A stretch of DNA of 64,000 nucleotides from Paenibacillus plantiphilus (GTDB lineage Bacteria > Bacillota > Bacilli > Paenibacillales > Paenibacillaceae), in NCBI RefSeq assembly GCF_927798095.1, contig NZ_CAKMMF010000023.1, positions 39,105-103,104 of the forward strand. The letters run 5' to 3'. The notes beneath the pieces are model-generated. The model did no database searches, was not told the origin of the DNA, and saw only the letters and a program-made list of their open reading frames with translations. The translations under genes and the position numbers were made by a program. Position 1 is the first letter of the stretch. Every line of letters begins with the position of its first letter. Positions 16,531 through 24,900 of this stretch are shown in pieces.

Positions 16531-17142
16531 TCACTGCTGTTTCCCCTGCCAATAATAAATCGCCAGCTGTGTGCGGTCGCGAAGCTCCAGCTTGTCAAGA
16601 ATTACCGTCAGCATGTTGCGCACACTTCCTATGCTCAGGTATAACTGTTCACTGATTTCTTGGTTGGACAAGCCTCGCGCCACCAGTTCGACAATATCTT
16701 TTTCCCGTTCGGTCAATTCCTGCAGATCCTCTCTGTTTGGTTCCATGATCGCTTTTAGCACATCGGGACTCAAGACGGTCGATCCAGATGACATTGCCCG
16801 AATTTGATTAGCCATATTTTCAATGGTGGACGATTTGAGCAGATAACCTATCGCGCCTGCATGTAAAGCCAGTCTGATGTTTCTCTCATCCTGGAAAGTT
16901 GTAAGCATCATAATTTGAATGCCGGGAAACTGCTGCTTAATTTTTTTTGTGCTTTCAATACCATCCATGACTGGCATCTGGATATCCATTAGAATGACGT
17001 CGGGCTGCCGTCCGCACATCTCAATCGCCTCCCAACCGTTGTAAGCAACGCCGAGCACCTCGAAATCCGTCTCTTTTCCAAGCAACAACTGCAGGCTTTG
17101 ACAAACGAGCGGGTCATCATCAACAATTAACAGCTTCACCAC
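16531..17142 (-). CDS. NarL/LuxR-type response regulator, LnrK-like
   Basis: 203 residues. The receiver domain has the acidic pair in LLIVDDDPLVCQ, the phosphorylated aspartate in VILMDIQMPVMDG at about residue 52, and the conserved lysine in YLLKSS. The LuxR-type helix-turn-helix follows at about 140-195 (LTEREKDIVELVARGLSNQE, LYLSIGSVRNMLTVILDKL). Its ATG directly follows the stop of the kinase gene with no gap, so the two are coupled. It ends the operon ATPase, permease, permease, kinase, regulator. In B. subtilis, LnrJK switches on LnrLMN when linearmycin-type membrane-active compounds are present. A similar role here is inferred from gene content and order. Confidence 0.85.
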   Translation of the reverse strand: MVKLLIVDDDPLVCQSLQLLLGKETDFEVLGVAYNGWEAIEMCGRQPDVILMDIQMPVMDGIESTKKIKQQFPGIQIMMLTTFQDERNIRLALHAGAIGYLLKSSTIENMANQIRAMSSGSTVLSPDVLKAIMEPNREDLQELTEREKDIVELVARGLSNQEISEQLYLSIGSVRNMLTVILDKLELRDRTQLAIYYWQGKQQ

Positions 17143-18231
17143 TTATGCCTCCTCTCTCAGCGGAAGCACACATACGAGCAAAAACCCGTTGTCCCCGCTG
17201 ACTGACAAGCTGCCCCCCAATGAGCGCGCCCTCATTTTCAGACTTCTCAGCCCGCTTCCGGGTAACCTGCTCTGTCGAACTGTCCCGTTATCCTGCACAT
17301 GCAGCCGGATAATTGATCCCGCAGCCTGAACCTTTACTTCGACCTTTGTTGCATCGCTATGGCGGGCGATATTGGTTAAAGCTTCCTTTAAGCAAGCTTC
17401 CAGCAGCCCCCAATGATAAGCCGCAACGCGCAGCAAGTCGCCCGATTTTCGAAATGAGATTCTCACTTGCTGAAAATTGAGTGCCACATACTCCAAATTT
17501 TCAACACCGATTGGGGTGATAGGGGTTTCGTTATACACGGTCTCTCTCAGGTTTCGCGTACTGCGCTCGAGTCGCCGCTTGACCTCTTGCAGCAGGTTGC
17601 GCGCCTCCTCAGCCTCCTCAACGTACTCATACGCTTGCAGCGCCAACGCGGCTCCGGTCAAGTCATGTCCTAAATGATCGTGAAGCTGCCGTGCGATCCG
17701 GTAACGCTCCATCAACTCTGCTTGCTGCGCAACCGATTGTTGGGCAGCAAGCAGGTCAATTTTTATCCGTTCCAGCTCATATCTGGCTCTGCGCTGCTCA
17801 TCAGCCTCTTCCATATATTTCTGTTGGTTGAGTGAGTAGGCATAAGAAAAAAGCCCAACAAACAAGGCCAGGACAAAATACCAGAACAGCCATGCGGAAG
17901 GGAACGGCACAAGAAATAATCCGAGGAAAAACAATAGGGAGAGGGGCCACTTGCCGCGTTGCGCCAGCTCAAAAATTGGCAGCGCCAGTCCGTAATAACT
18001 AACTGCATTATAAGGAAAGTAGAGGAAGCAGACGAAGGCATCCAGCGCAACGGACCAGGCCGGCAAGTTGAACCGCCAACGCAAGCTTGTCAGGAGAATT
18101 AGAATTAGAAGCAGGAGCAGGATGAATTCGTTCGCCGCGAGGTCGCCGCTAATCCAAAAATACACAAGAAAGCCAATGTTGAGCAAACGCCAGCCGTTGA
18201 CAAACCGTATCGGCTCCATCCACGATTTCAT
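17143..18231 (-). CDS. DesK-type membrane histidine kinase, LnrJ-like
   Basis: 362 residues. The first 130 form four or five hydrophobic helices (LLNIGFLVYFWISGDLAANE, FILLLLLILILLTSL, PLSLLFFLGLFLVPFPSAWL, FWYFVLALFVGLF). A coiled segment leads to the HisKA_3 phosphoacceptor RYRIARQLHDHLGHDLTGAA at about 195, and an HATPase domain with LKEALTNIARHSDATKVEV (N box) and a GSGLRSLKMRARSLGGSL G box. There is no large outside domain, so it probably senses the membrane itself, as proposed for intramembrane-sensing kinases. It sits between the permease genes and its response regulator. Confidence 0.85.
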   Translation of the reverse strand: MKSWMEPIRFVNGWRLLNIGFLVYFWISGDLAANEFILLLLLILILLTSLRWRFNLPAWSVALDAFVCFLYFPYNAVSYYGLALPIFELAQRGKWPLSLLFFLGLFLVPFPSAWLFWYFVLALFVGLFSYAYSLNQQKYMEEADEQRRARYELERIKIDLLAAQQSVAQQAELMERYRIARQLHDHLGHDLTGAALALQAYEYVEEAEEARNLLQEVKRRLERSTRNLRETVYNETPITPIGVENLEYVALNFQQVRISFRKSGDLLRVAAYHWGLLEACLKEALTNIARHSDATKVEVKVQAAGSIIRLHVQDNGTVRQSRLPGSGLRSLKMRARSLGGSLSVSGDNGFLLVCVLPLREEA

Positions 18232-18251
18232 CCCAATTCCTCCCTCCCGAT

Positions 18252-18938
18252 TTATTGCATCTTACGGGTGCTGCCCAATACAAGAAATACAAGAGTGTAC
18301 ACCCACAGCATACCATTAATCAACATAAAATCAGAGGTTTGTTGCCCATAAACGACCCAATTCAGACCTTCAGCAAACCAAAATGTCGGGAGAATAACGG
18401 CTATTCGCTTCATCAGGTCCGGAAACATTTCGAGAGGCATCATGATACCTCCCAACAATACCATAAGGAAAATAAGCGACATATAGACCAGAAACGCGAT
18501 ATCCTTATTACGAAAAATTGAAATCCAGGCTAACGCAATAGCCAGCGCCGTGAAACTGAAGGATATATACAGAGCGAAAAGGGCGAATGGCCGATACAAC
18601 TCCTGTCCCCATAGTAATCCGCCAACAATGACAATGGCACATTGTAAAATTAGAATAACGGAATAAGCAAGTAAATTTTGACTTAAATAGTGAAAATAAC
18701 GGATTGGGGCAACGGATAATCGTTTGATGACTCCTTTGGCCCGGTCTTCAAGAATAATTTGGGTTAATCGGATTGCAACAAAAAGGATTATAATACCGAA
18801 ATATTGGTAGCCGTATGGTAGCAGCGGCCAAGCTTCCCCAGCCGGAAAAAAAATGCACGCAATCGGGGCAAGGGTCAAAAAAATAAGGTTAGTGAGGGTG
18901 CCAAAGCTTCTTTTTAAGGTAAAATAAAATATCGTCAC
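18252..18938 (-). CDS. ABC-2 type transporter permease (second subunit)
   Basis: 228 residues with six hydrophobic segments. The pattern begins MTIFYFTLKRSFGTLTNLIF and has a charged loop ILEDRAKGVIKRLSVAPIRY after the second helix, which is typical of ABC-2 permeases, and a conserved late segment LLGGIMMPLEMFPDLMKRIA. Its start overlaps the stop of the previous permease gene by four bases. It is expected to form one half of an exporter with the upstream permease and the ATPase. The homologous position in the B. subtilis linearmycin system is LnrN. The substrate is not readable from the sequence. Confidence 0.8.
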   Translation of the reverse strand: MTIFYFTLKRSFGTLTNLIFLTLAPIACIFFPAGEAWPLLPYGYQYFGIIILFVAIRLTQIILEDRAKGVIKRLSVAPIRYFHYLSQNLLAYSVILILQCAIVIVGGLLWGQELYRPFALFALYISFSFTALAIALAWISIFRNKDIAFLVYMSLIFLMVLLGGIMMPLEMFPDLMKRIAVILPTFWFAEGLNWVVYGQQTSDFMLINGMLWVYTLVFLVLGSTRKMQ

Positions 18939-19666
18939 TTTAACCGCCTTCTTCCCACAACGATCATTACGAGGAACAGGGTGACAATCGCCGCCAATAA
19001 AATATTAGCTTGAAGCCAAGCTTCTGCCCAATTCCCGTTGCCTCCTGCCCTCACGGCGCCGATCGACAGAGTGAGGGGGTTTCCGTAAGATCCCAGAAAA
19101 TCAAACACCGCATTTTGCGGCATTGGAAAGAACAGTCCGGCCAGCATGACAAAGCCAACGCCATATATTTCGCTTAACCGTTCCGCCAGCTTGAACTTTT
19201 TCACAACACAGGTGAAAATGACACATACAATGCTTGATAATACGGACATCAACGATATCAGATAAATGGTCCAAGCCCAGTTGTTCCATACCATGCCGAG
19301 GGCAAATTGGCTGTAGATCATTAGGACAATGCCAAGCAACACCGAGAAGATAGAGCCAAACATCATGATCGACAAAGCATACATTGTTCGATTAAATGGC
19401 GCAACAAACATGCGCTCTCGGTTGAGCGTAAACAAATCATAATTCAAATAGTGCATAACCGTCGAACCACCAAAAAGCTGAAAAGTAAGTACCATCGTCA
19501 GCGCAGTTTCATTAAAATAAGGATTTCCTTCATCATTCGTCATTCCTGACAGGATAAAAGAAAATATTGTAAGAAGTGCAATGGGAACGATAAGTAGTAA
19601 TAGCAGCACGATATAATTGCGGACCAGCCGCAGCATCGTAAATTTCGTTGTTGAGAGAACTCTCAT
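18935..19666 (-). CDS. ABC-2 type transporter permease (first subunit)
   Basis: 243 residues. It begins with a short cytoplasmic stretch, then a hydrophobic helix (IVLLLLLIVPIALLTIFSFIL), an outside loop of about 35 residues, and five more membrane segments ending LLAAIVTLFLVMIVVGRRRL. The segment EIYGVGFVMLAGLFFPMPQN resembles the conserved late motif of ABC-2 permeases. It starts five bases after the ATPase stop and overlaps the next permease, so the three are one transcript. It is expected to be the LnrM-like half of an export pump in the plasma membrane. Confidence 0.8.
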   Translation of the reverse strand: MRVLSTTKFTMLRLVRNYIVLLLLLIVPIALLTIFSFILSGMTNDEGNPYFNETALTMVLTFQLFGGSTVMHYLNYDLFTLNRERMFVAPFNRTMYALSIMMFGSIFSVLLGIVLMIYSQFALGMVWNNWAWTIYLISLMSVLSSIVCVIFTCVVKKFKLAERLSEIYGVGFVMLAGLFFPMPQNAVFDFLGSYGNPLTLSIGAVRAGGNGNWAEAWLQANILLAAIVTLFLVMIVVGRRRLK

Positions 19667-19671
19667 CGTTA

Positions 19672-20610
19672 TTACCCCTTATCTCTTAATTGTTTGCCCG
19701 TCAATGTGAGAAAAACATCCTCCAGATTGGGCTTGTCGGCTTGAATGCCGAGCACGCTGGAATGTTCCTTGACGACAGACAAAATACGGTCGAGATTCCC
19801 GGTACCGGCTGTGGATATAACCGTAATTTGACTTCCAGAGATGATAACTTGTCGTACGCCTGTAATTTTTTCTAATTTGCCGAGCGGAATCATGCCGGGA
19901 TCAGAGAGATCGAATTTGACCTTTTCTTCATGTTGAATCGTTTGAATGAGCTGCTGCACTGTGCCTTCTTTAATGACTTGGCCCTGGTCGATAATAATGA
20001 CGAGGGAAGCGATTTCCTGGACTTCCTCCATATAATGGGTTGTGTATAAAATGGTTGTGCCTTGGTCGCGAAGTTTTTTGACCGATTCCAAAATATGATT
20101 TCTTGACTGAGGATCGATGCCGACGGTCGGTTCGTCCATAATAAGAAATTTGGGACGATGAGTCAGCGCACAAGCGATGTTGAGTCGGCGTTTCATACCG
20201 CCGGAAAATTTGTGCGGTATCTTGTCCGCCTGATCGGTAAGGCCGACAAATTCCAGCGCTTCTACCACTCTCCGTTTCTTCTCTTCTCCGCGCAATCCAT
20301 ACACGCCGGCAAAAAAATGGAGGCATTCCTTGGCGGTTAGTTCCTCGAATATGGCAACCTCTTGTGTAACGAGGCCCAACTTTTCCTTATTGGCGTTAGA
20401 AAATGGATTTTGCGACTGACCGAATAGCGAGATCTTGCCTTTATCGGCAGGGAGCATGCCGGTCAACGTTTGAATTAGCGTCGTTTTACCTGCTCCGTTG
20501 GGGCCAAGCAAGCCGACAATTTCCCCTTCATTAATATCTAGATCAATATAATCAAGCGCTACGTAGGAGCCGTATCTTTTCAGGACGCCTTGCATGGAGG
20601 CGATTGTCAT
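19672..20610 (-). CDS. ABC transporter ATP-binding protein, LnrL-like
   Basis: About 312 residues. AAAGG followed by nine bases favours the ATG at 20610 over one three codons earlier. Walker A GPNGAGKTTLIQTL is at about residue 38, the Q loop GLVTQEVAIFEELT follows, then signature HKFSGGMKRRLNIACAL at about 135, Walker B LIMDEPTVGIDPQ and the switch histidine in LYTTHYMEE. The last 80 residues form the accessory domain common in drug-export ATPases of the DrrA/CcmA type. It heads a five-gene operon with two permeases and a two-component system, as expected for an inducible antibiotic-export locus such as LnrLMN. Confidence 0.88.
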   Translation of the reverse strand: MTIASMQGVLKRYGSYVALDYIDLDINEGEIVGLLGPNGAGKTTLIQTLTGMLPADKGKISLFGQSQNPFSNANKEKLGLVTQEVAIFEELTAKECLHFFAGVYGLRGEEKKRRVVEALEFVGLTDQADKIPHKFSGGMKRRLNIACALTHRPKFLIMDEPTVGIDPQSRNHILESVKKLRDQGTTILYTTHYMEEVQEIASLVIIIDQGQVIKEGTVQQLIQTIQHEEKVKFDLSDPGMIPLGKLEKITGVRQVIISGSQITVISTAGTGNLDRILSVVKEHSSVLGIQADKPNLEDVFLTLTGKQLRDKG

Positions 20611-20672
20611 CTTCGTCATCCTTTCGGTTAAGAGTTAATTTCAGTATGGCATATTGATTATTGGGCAAATAG

Positions 20673-20768
20673 TTACATTTGTCACAAAACTTCCTTGCCG
20701 CGTTGGTTGATGATGAAGAACTCAGCCCTGATGACATCAAGGAATTAAAGGAGTGGTTTAAAAAATAG
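20673..20768 (+). pseudogene. C-terminal remnant of a BlaI/MecI-family repressor
   Basis: The frame reads FLAALVDDEELSPDDIKELK and then EWFKK before TAG. Dimerisation tails of BlaI/MecI repressors end in the same way, with an acidic SPDDI-ELK helix. No DNA-binding part precedes it: the frame is closed by TAG at 20670-20672. Directly after it an ATG AAG AAG AAA could be the start of a lost partner such as a BlaR1-type protease, but that frame stops after about 22 codons. The remnant is evidence for deletion beside the transporter locus. Confidence 0.5.
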
Positions 20769-21066
20769 ATGAAGAAGAAAGTTGGGAGCAAACAACGAGG
20801 ACAGCTACGTTCAATGAAAAACAGTAACAAAACGTGAAAAAGCGGCCTCCTTGTAAGTGTCGTCTTTTCTTCTCTGATGCGCGCAGGTGTTCTCACCAGT
20901 AACAAGTAAGGGTACAAATTGTGGTTAACCGATCCAATTATCCTCGCAGGATGAATCGCCTTGAAGGCTGCAGAGTCAATAGGTGCTGCCAGCAGTTATG
21001 CTAACCACTAGCCGAGGTTTGAGTCAACAAGCTCTTAAAAAAAGCAGTGAACAAGAATGAAAGGAC

Positions 21067-21207
21067 GTGGATAGGCTGGATCTGCAGACTCGACTTGGGG
21101 TACTTAAACAGCATGAGACGTATTGTTATCAGATCTGCTATTTTTTTATGAAAGACGAAAACCTTTCTGTTCAAGCGAGCTGTAAGGCACTAGTACTGAA
21201 TAGCTGA
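21067..21207 (+). pseudogene. N-terminal remnant of a sigma-factor-like small protein
   Basis: From a GTG after AAAGGAC the frame reads MDRLDLQTRLGVLKQHETYC, then YQICYFFMKDENLSVQASCK before a TGA at codon 47. The helical pattern with HETYCYQICYFF-KDE resembles region 2 of small sigma-70-like proteins in Paenibacillus, but the identity is from memory of the pattern only. The product would be too short to work. It overlaps no other gene and lies in the debris between the BlaI remnant and the aegerolysin repeat. Confidence 0.3.
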
Positions 21208-21292
21208 AAATCTCCAACAGTTCCCAATCGGTGTGAAATGGGTAAGAAGAAGTAAATACTTCGGACCCTACCGGGAGGGATGCGAGATGGTA

Positions 21293-21817
21293 CGGTTCCC
21301 CCCGCATAATCCTGAACACCCGATAAACCGTGTTAACAAATCTATCTAATGAAAAGGCCTGACTACGGAAATCGTGGTCAGGCACTTCTTTCTTGCATCA
21401 TCCTATGTTTGTTGCGTAAGATGGGATACGTCAATTAATATCGGGTATAAGGCGGTTTACTTGCATCCCATAAACGAAGCGTAACTCTGCCTATGTTAGT
21501 ACCGTCACGCTTTTCATATCCACCATAATTACAATTTCCAGGGTAAAAATCAAATCGGAAATTTGTGTCGTTACTTTTAGTCCAAGAAGATTTATTCATT
21601 CTTTGACCTAAGGGGCAATCCCAGGAATACGTGCCAATCAACTTGTTCTCAGGGTCAAATAGTTGGAAGCTTCCTTCCGTTCCGGATGGAGACCAACTGC
21701 GACCGCATGCGCAAATCCAAAGCCTTTTGCCCGCTTTAATAACGGTTCCGTTGAGCGATTCGGCGCTGATTTCGTTGTCTCTATCACCTAAATTGTACAA
21801 CCTCCCCCATTCAAGCG
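21293..21817. repeat. Direct repeat unit containing most of the aegerolysin gene and its terminator
   Basis: This is the longer of two near-identical units; the other is 16045-16420. The units lie about 5.2 kb apart in the same orientation and flank the ATPase-permease-permease-kinase-regulator operon. The difference is an internal deletion of about 150 bp in the other copy plus single-base changes. Confidence 0.9.
21353..21383 (-). terminator. Rho-independent terminator after the aegerolysin gene
   Basis: An 11-bp stem with one wobble pair and a GAAAT-type loop is followed on the minus strand by TTTT. It lies about 50 bases past the aegerolysin stop and also occurs in the duplicate copy. 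Confidence 0.8.
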
Positions 21818-21887
21818 TAATATTTCGAATGGTTACTTCAGAGTTGTAATTTTCGATAACGATTTCGACCCATAAGAGATCTGACAT
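21435..21887 (-). CDS. Aegerolysin-family protein
   Basis: About 150 residues. GGGAGGAAAAAC stands before the ATG of MSDLLWVEIVIENYNSEVTI, so I use that start and not the GTG 17 codons earlier. Aegerolysin hallmarks are present: ITLEWGRLYNLGDRDNEISA, the INGxVI-like LNGTVIKAG, CGRSWSPSGTEGSFQLFD at about 65-82, and a TYSWDCPLGQRMNK strand. These small beta-sandwich proteins bind sphingolipids or ceramide phospholipids and, with a larger MACPF partner, form pores. No MACPF gene is in the window. The protein has no signal peptide, as is usual in the family. It is monocistronic with its own terminator, and a broken copy lies 5 kb away. Confidence 0.88.
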   Translation of the reverse strand: MSDLLWVEIVIENYNSEVTIRNITLEWGRLYNLGDRDNEISAESLNGTVIKAGKRLWICACGRSWSPSGTEGSFQLFDPENKLIGTYSWDCPLGQRMNKSSWTKSNDTNFRFDFYPGNCNYGGYEKRDGTNIGRVTLRLWDASKPPYTRY

Positions 21888-22029
21888 TGTTTTTCCTCCC
21901 GAATGATTAGTTTTACATGGCTGCTTCGAAAGAATCACAACCCGGCAATGTTATTTACGGATGTTTCCAATACAATTCTACCAAAAATAGTTGAAATATA
22001 CGATCATATCAGCAATTAAGGCGGGGTTA

Positions 22030-22128
22030 ATGAAGTTCGCCGCGCTAGATGTAAGTAACGAGGAAATCCTGAGGGATATGATTCACAAAATCATTAAACG
22101 TGTGGCAATTCATAAAGATGTGATCTAG
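22030..22128 (+). pseudogene. C-terminal remnant of a serine-type site-specific recombinase
   Basis: The 33-codon frame reads MKFAALDVSNEEILRDMIHK and then IIKRVAIHKDVI before TAG. Large serine recombinases commonly end with an LRDMI-KII-RV-IHKDG pattern. The frame stays open some 30 bases further upstream without a start signal. It is too short to act. It lies directly upstream of the aegerolysin gene and is the only recombinase trace near the duplicated locus. Confidence 0.45.
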
Positions 22129-22142
22129 CATTTTTAGACAGC

Positions 22143-22538
22143 TTAATAAACGTGCTTGGAACCAAGCCCCCAATAGTCATAATCATATGTATTTGGATGT
22201 TGTATAAGGTATTTAGAACGTTTGATCCAATCGATGAGTCTTTCAGATTTTGCTTTCATTTTCATTGTATTTAATAACTCAGACAGCCTTCCAATTTCTT
22301 CAGCCTCTCCAGATCTAACAATATCTCCTATAAAAACATAGAGACTACCAAGAAAAAATAAAGTACGATTGCATTTTTCGTCATCAATTAATGAGCAAAT
22401 CATCGGTATATTTTCAAGACTATTTACAGCCAGCTCCCAATCCTGCTCCGGGATCTTCTCCCCACTGTATGCCCATGCTTTTATTTCTTCTTGTGTAGGA
22501 TTCCAAGCATGCTGTGCATCTCTAAAAATAATCTTCAT
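22143..22538 (-). CDS. Hypothetical protein, about 131 residues
   Basis: No family is recognised. The ATG at 22538 (MKIIFRDAQHAWNPTQEEIK) directly follows AAAAAAGGAG, which is unusually close, so translation may start further upstream. The protein is soluble and mostly helical (EEIGRLSELLNTMKMKAKSE, RLIDWIKRSKYLIQHP) and has a tyrosine-rich tail (TYDYDYWGLG). It stands in a row of three small minus-strand genes of similar character (22.1 to 23.9 kb). Such rows of short orphan genes are often immunity genes of polymorphic toxin systems, but no toxin or trafficking gene is seen here. Confidence 0.55.
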   Translation of the reverse strand: MKIIFRDAQHAWNPTQEEIKAWAYSGEKIPEQDWELAVNSLENIPMICSLIDDEKCNRTLFFLGSLYVFIGDIVRSGEAEEIGRLSELLNTMKMKAKSERLIDWIKRSKYLIQHPNTYDYDYWGLGSKHVY

Positions 22539-22625
22539 CTCCTTTTTTCCATTATCATGCCCCCGTTGGCGAAACACTGGCCGCCGAAACGATAGAATTA
22601 TCGTCCTTGTTCAGTACTATTGCAG

Positions 22626-23072
22626 TTAACACCTTATTATTTCACTTACAACAGGTTTAGAGACCGAGACTACATCAATAATGTGGTCAAGACAACAAAT
22701 GCCATAGTGCTGAAATGTTCCTGGAAAATCTTCTGACGCAAAAGTTCCAACAGAAATAAAATCAAGATACCTTGATTTCTTATAGATTCTAAATATCTTT
22801 CCTTCGAATTCCTCATAGTCATCCCAAGATGTAAATGATTCATTTCGGATTGAATAAGCAACATAAGTCTGAAAGTCAATTTGTATTAATGGGGAATTCT
22901 CGTCAACGTTGATTGGGTAAGAGTCTCCAAAAAATTTTTCACCAATAATAAGGAATTCAGGATCTCCTTCTTCACTCTTGCTGAAATACATTGATAATGA
23001 ATTTACTTCTGGCTCTTTTAGACCAAAGAAAAATATATCCTTTAGTTCCATTAAGTCTCTATACTCCAACAC
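22626..23072 (-). CDS. Hypothetical protein, 148 residues
   Basis: It starts with GTG TTG after AAAGTGGGG (five-base spacing). It is soluble, with an alternating beta pattern (PEFLIIGEKFFGDSYPINVD, PLIQIDFQTYVAYSIRNESF) and a FEGKIFRIYKKSRYLDFISV strand pair. The overall look, an acidic small alpha-beta protein with a central WDDYEEFEG, resembles SUKH-type or similar immunity proteins, though I cannot see the decisive SUKH motifs. It lies between two other unknown small genes on the same strand, with about 90-100 bases between neighbours. Confidence 0.55.
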   Translation of the reverse strand: MLEYRDLMELKDIFFFGLKEPEVNSLSMYFSKSEEGDPEFLIIGEKFFGDSYPINVDENSPLIQIDFQTYVAYSIRNESFTSWDDYEEFEGKIFRIYKKSRYLDFISVGTFASEDFPGTFQHYGICCLDHIIDVVSVSKPVVSEIIRC

Positions 23073-23177
23073 GTAAACCCCACTTTAATCAGTTTTTGTC
23101 AAGCCCATTAGCCGAGCATGCTGACGGCAACCTGTTGTCATTGCAGTATCGTATCCGTTAGTTGAGGAATCCTGTGA

Positions 23178-23852
23178 CTAGATTGGCAATACAATACCTA
23201 ATTCTTCAAGCGATTCACGACACTCCTCGATACCTTCTGCGTTTTCCAGTCCAATAAGGTTTGCTTCCACTTGCGTTAATCTGATTTCGGTTCCTGGATT
23301 CTGGAGTTTACGGTGGAATAACGACAAAACCAAATCGCTTTGCTCTTGTGTCATTTCATAATAATCCTGCCATCGCTTCATTGCTTCGTCTGTATAACCC
23401 AACAGTTGCGTTTGAATAATCTCTGCACCGTGTTCAAATAAATCTTCTATATTATCGTTGGAAACAAAGTCACCATTCACACAATAAAACAGCGTCGTAA
23501 TTAGCGGTATTGTTTGCCCGTCAAGCTCATCAAGCAAGTATTGAAGTGTTTCTGACATAGCGACTTCATAAACCGCTGATGGTGCGTTATGGAGGCTCTT
23601 TTGAGCTGTTTGGGTCAAGTCGTTTCTATGAAGGCGACCACTTTGTTCATTTCTAAATGCGGCTACAATTAATTCGTCGTGGAATGTAATTGTTCCTCGT
23701 GTGCCTGCTCCATTTTGTACATTGTAGTTTATGCCATCCCATGATTGTTCGAATGAAAATTCAGGGTAATGTGCAGTCATTACGGCATGAGCAATCACCG
23801 CCAATATGCATCCGTTCCAGAACTTTTCTCTGTCGATGTCCAACTTGTACAA
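23178..23852 (-). CDS. Hypothetical protein, 224 residues
   Basis: The likely start is TTG, with AAAGGA twelve bases upstream. The protein is soluble. The N-terminal half has a WNGCILAVIAHAVMTAHYPE helix and then a beta segment (FEQSWDGINYNVQNGAGTRG, TITFHDELIVAAFRNEQSG). The C-terminal half is helical and acidic (EANLIGLENAEGIEECRESL). No family is recognised. It is the first of the three small genes transcribed leftwards toward the aegerolysin gene. The absence of membrane or export signals points to the cytoplasm. Confidence 0.55.
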   Translation of the reverse strand: MYKLDIDREKFWNGCILAVIAHAVMTAHYPEFSFEQSWDGINYNVQNGAGTRGTITFHDELIVAAFRNEQSGRLHRNDLTQTAQKSLHNAPSAVYEVAMSETLQYLLDELDGQTIPLITTLFYCVNGDFVSNDNIEDLFEHGAEIIQTQLLGYTDEAMKRWQDYYEMTQEQSDLVLSLFHRKLQNPGTEIRLTQVEANLIGLENAEGIEECRESLEELGIVLPI

Positions 23853-24010
23853 CTCATCATCAATCCTTTCAGAGATTTAACTTACAGAACCCATTATCTG
23901 AACCAAACACTTACGGCTAAAAGGGGAAGGTACAACGTTCTTGATATTTTCGCCCTAAGTGTGGGGTGCTGACTATTGGAAATTCCGAAAAGTTGTTCTA
24001 GTGTTCCGGA

Positions 24011-24877
24011 CTATAAAACGAATTCCACCTTTTTCAAGAATGGATTGTTTATTATTACACCTTCTACCCTCTTAATTGCGTTAGACCCTTTGGGTATATC
24101 GCCGTTTCTGTAAAGCAAGATCCATCTGAGACAAGCCAGCGCTTCAAAAGCTTCAAGCTCCTTGGGCTGAATATCACTGTCCCTTAGGTAAGCGGAACGA
24201 AACACCTGTGCATACCGCTCTGAGAAATATATTTTTTGCAGCACAAGCGACCAAGCAAAATCATACCTGGGGTCACCTAATTGTCCGTTCGTCCAATCTA
24301 TAACGGTATATCGGCCATTCGCCTCCAAAATGTTTCGCAAATGGAAATCGCCATGTATAATGCGTTCTTGCTTTATTGGAGTACTGTGAACAAGAGAAAG
24401 CAATGCATGATGCAGGTCAGTGTGTTCGCATACTCCGGGGAAAAAATAGTCTATGAAATCGTACTTTGGAAGATGTAGATTACCAATCTCATTTACGAGG
24501 GTTTGATGGATGCTTGATAATATTTCTGCAATATCCGTCATTTTCTTTTTATTCATGCTAGTAACAGGCGTCCCGTCAAAGGTTGTTAACAGTACCTGTT
24601 CTCCGTTTGGATTCATCCCCCAGCCCACTGGTTTAGAAACGGATACTCCGCGTTCAAACAGAACATTCAGCAACCGAAATTGAACACTAACATCTGGTTT
24701 AGAGCTCTTATTCCATACTTTCAATACAAAGCTCTCTTTAAGTGAGCCTATCTTCATGACCTCAGCTTCAAATCCTTGCTCCATTAGCTGTGTCGTTAGG
24801 CTGTCTTCCTGCTTTAATAAAGCATCCATCATTTCGTTTTTTTCTATCCAATTCACGTTACCTATAGAGGTTCCCAT
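24011..24877 (-). CDS. Aminoglycoside phosphotransferase (APH) family kinase
   Basis: 288 residues, ATG 7 bases after GGAGGA. The APH fold is shown by the catalytic loop IHGDFHLRNILEANGRYTVI at about residues 185-204, where D is the catalytic base and N binds metal, followed by DWTNGQLGDPRYDFAW with the magnesium-binding aspartate. An N-lobe lysine region (ESFVLKVWNKSS) precedes. Relatives phosphorylate aminoglycosides, choline, homoserine or other small alcohols. The substrate cannot be told here. An 89-bp piece of the same catalytic region, with inactivating changes, occurs at 7681-7769. It is followed by nothing on its strand within 150 bases and lies 23 bases after the acetyltransferase gene, so the two may be co-transcribed. 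Confidence 0.85.
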   Translation of the reverse strand: MGTSIGNVNWIEKNEMMDALLKQEDSLTTQLMEQGFEAEVMKIGSLKESFVLKVWNKSSKPDVSVQFRLLNVLFERGVSVSKPVGWGMNPNGEQVLLTTFDGTPVTSMNKKKMTDIAEILSSIHQTLVNEIGNLHLPKYDFIDYFFPGVCEHTDLHHALLSLVHSTPIKQERIIHGDFHLRNILEANGRYTVIDWTNGQLGDPRYDFAWSLVLQKIYFSERYAQVFRSAYLRDSDIQPKELEAFEALACLRWILLYRNGDIPKGSNAIKRVEGVIINNPFLKKVEFVL

Positions 24878-24900
24878 TAACGCTCCTCCTTCCTTGCTGT

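Noticed and set aside
16234..16644. Plus-strand 136-codon frame, also seen in part at 21631
   Set aside because: It recurs in both aegerolysin units because the DNA is duplicated. It is the reverse of the aegerolysin coding frame.
20552..20917. Minus-strand 121-codon frame overlapping the ATPase start
   Set aside because: It has runs such as SSGLSSSSSTN and RPLFHVLLLFFIERS from low-complexity reverse reading. It is antisense to the BlaI-like remnant and overlaps a strong gene start.
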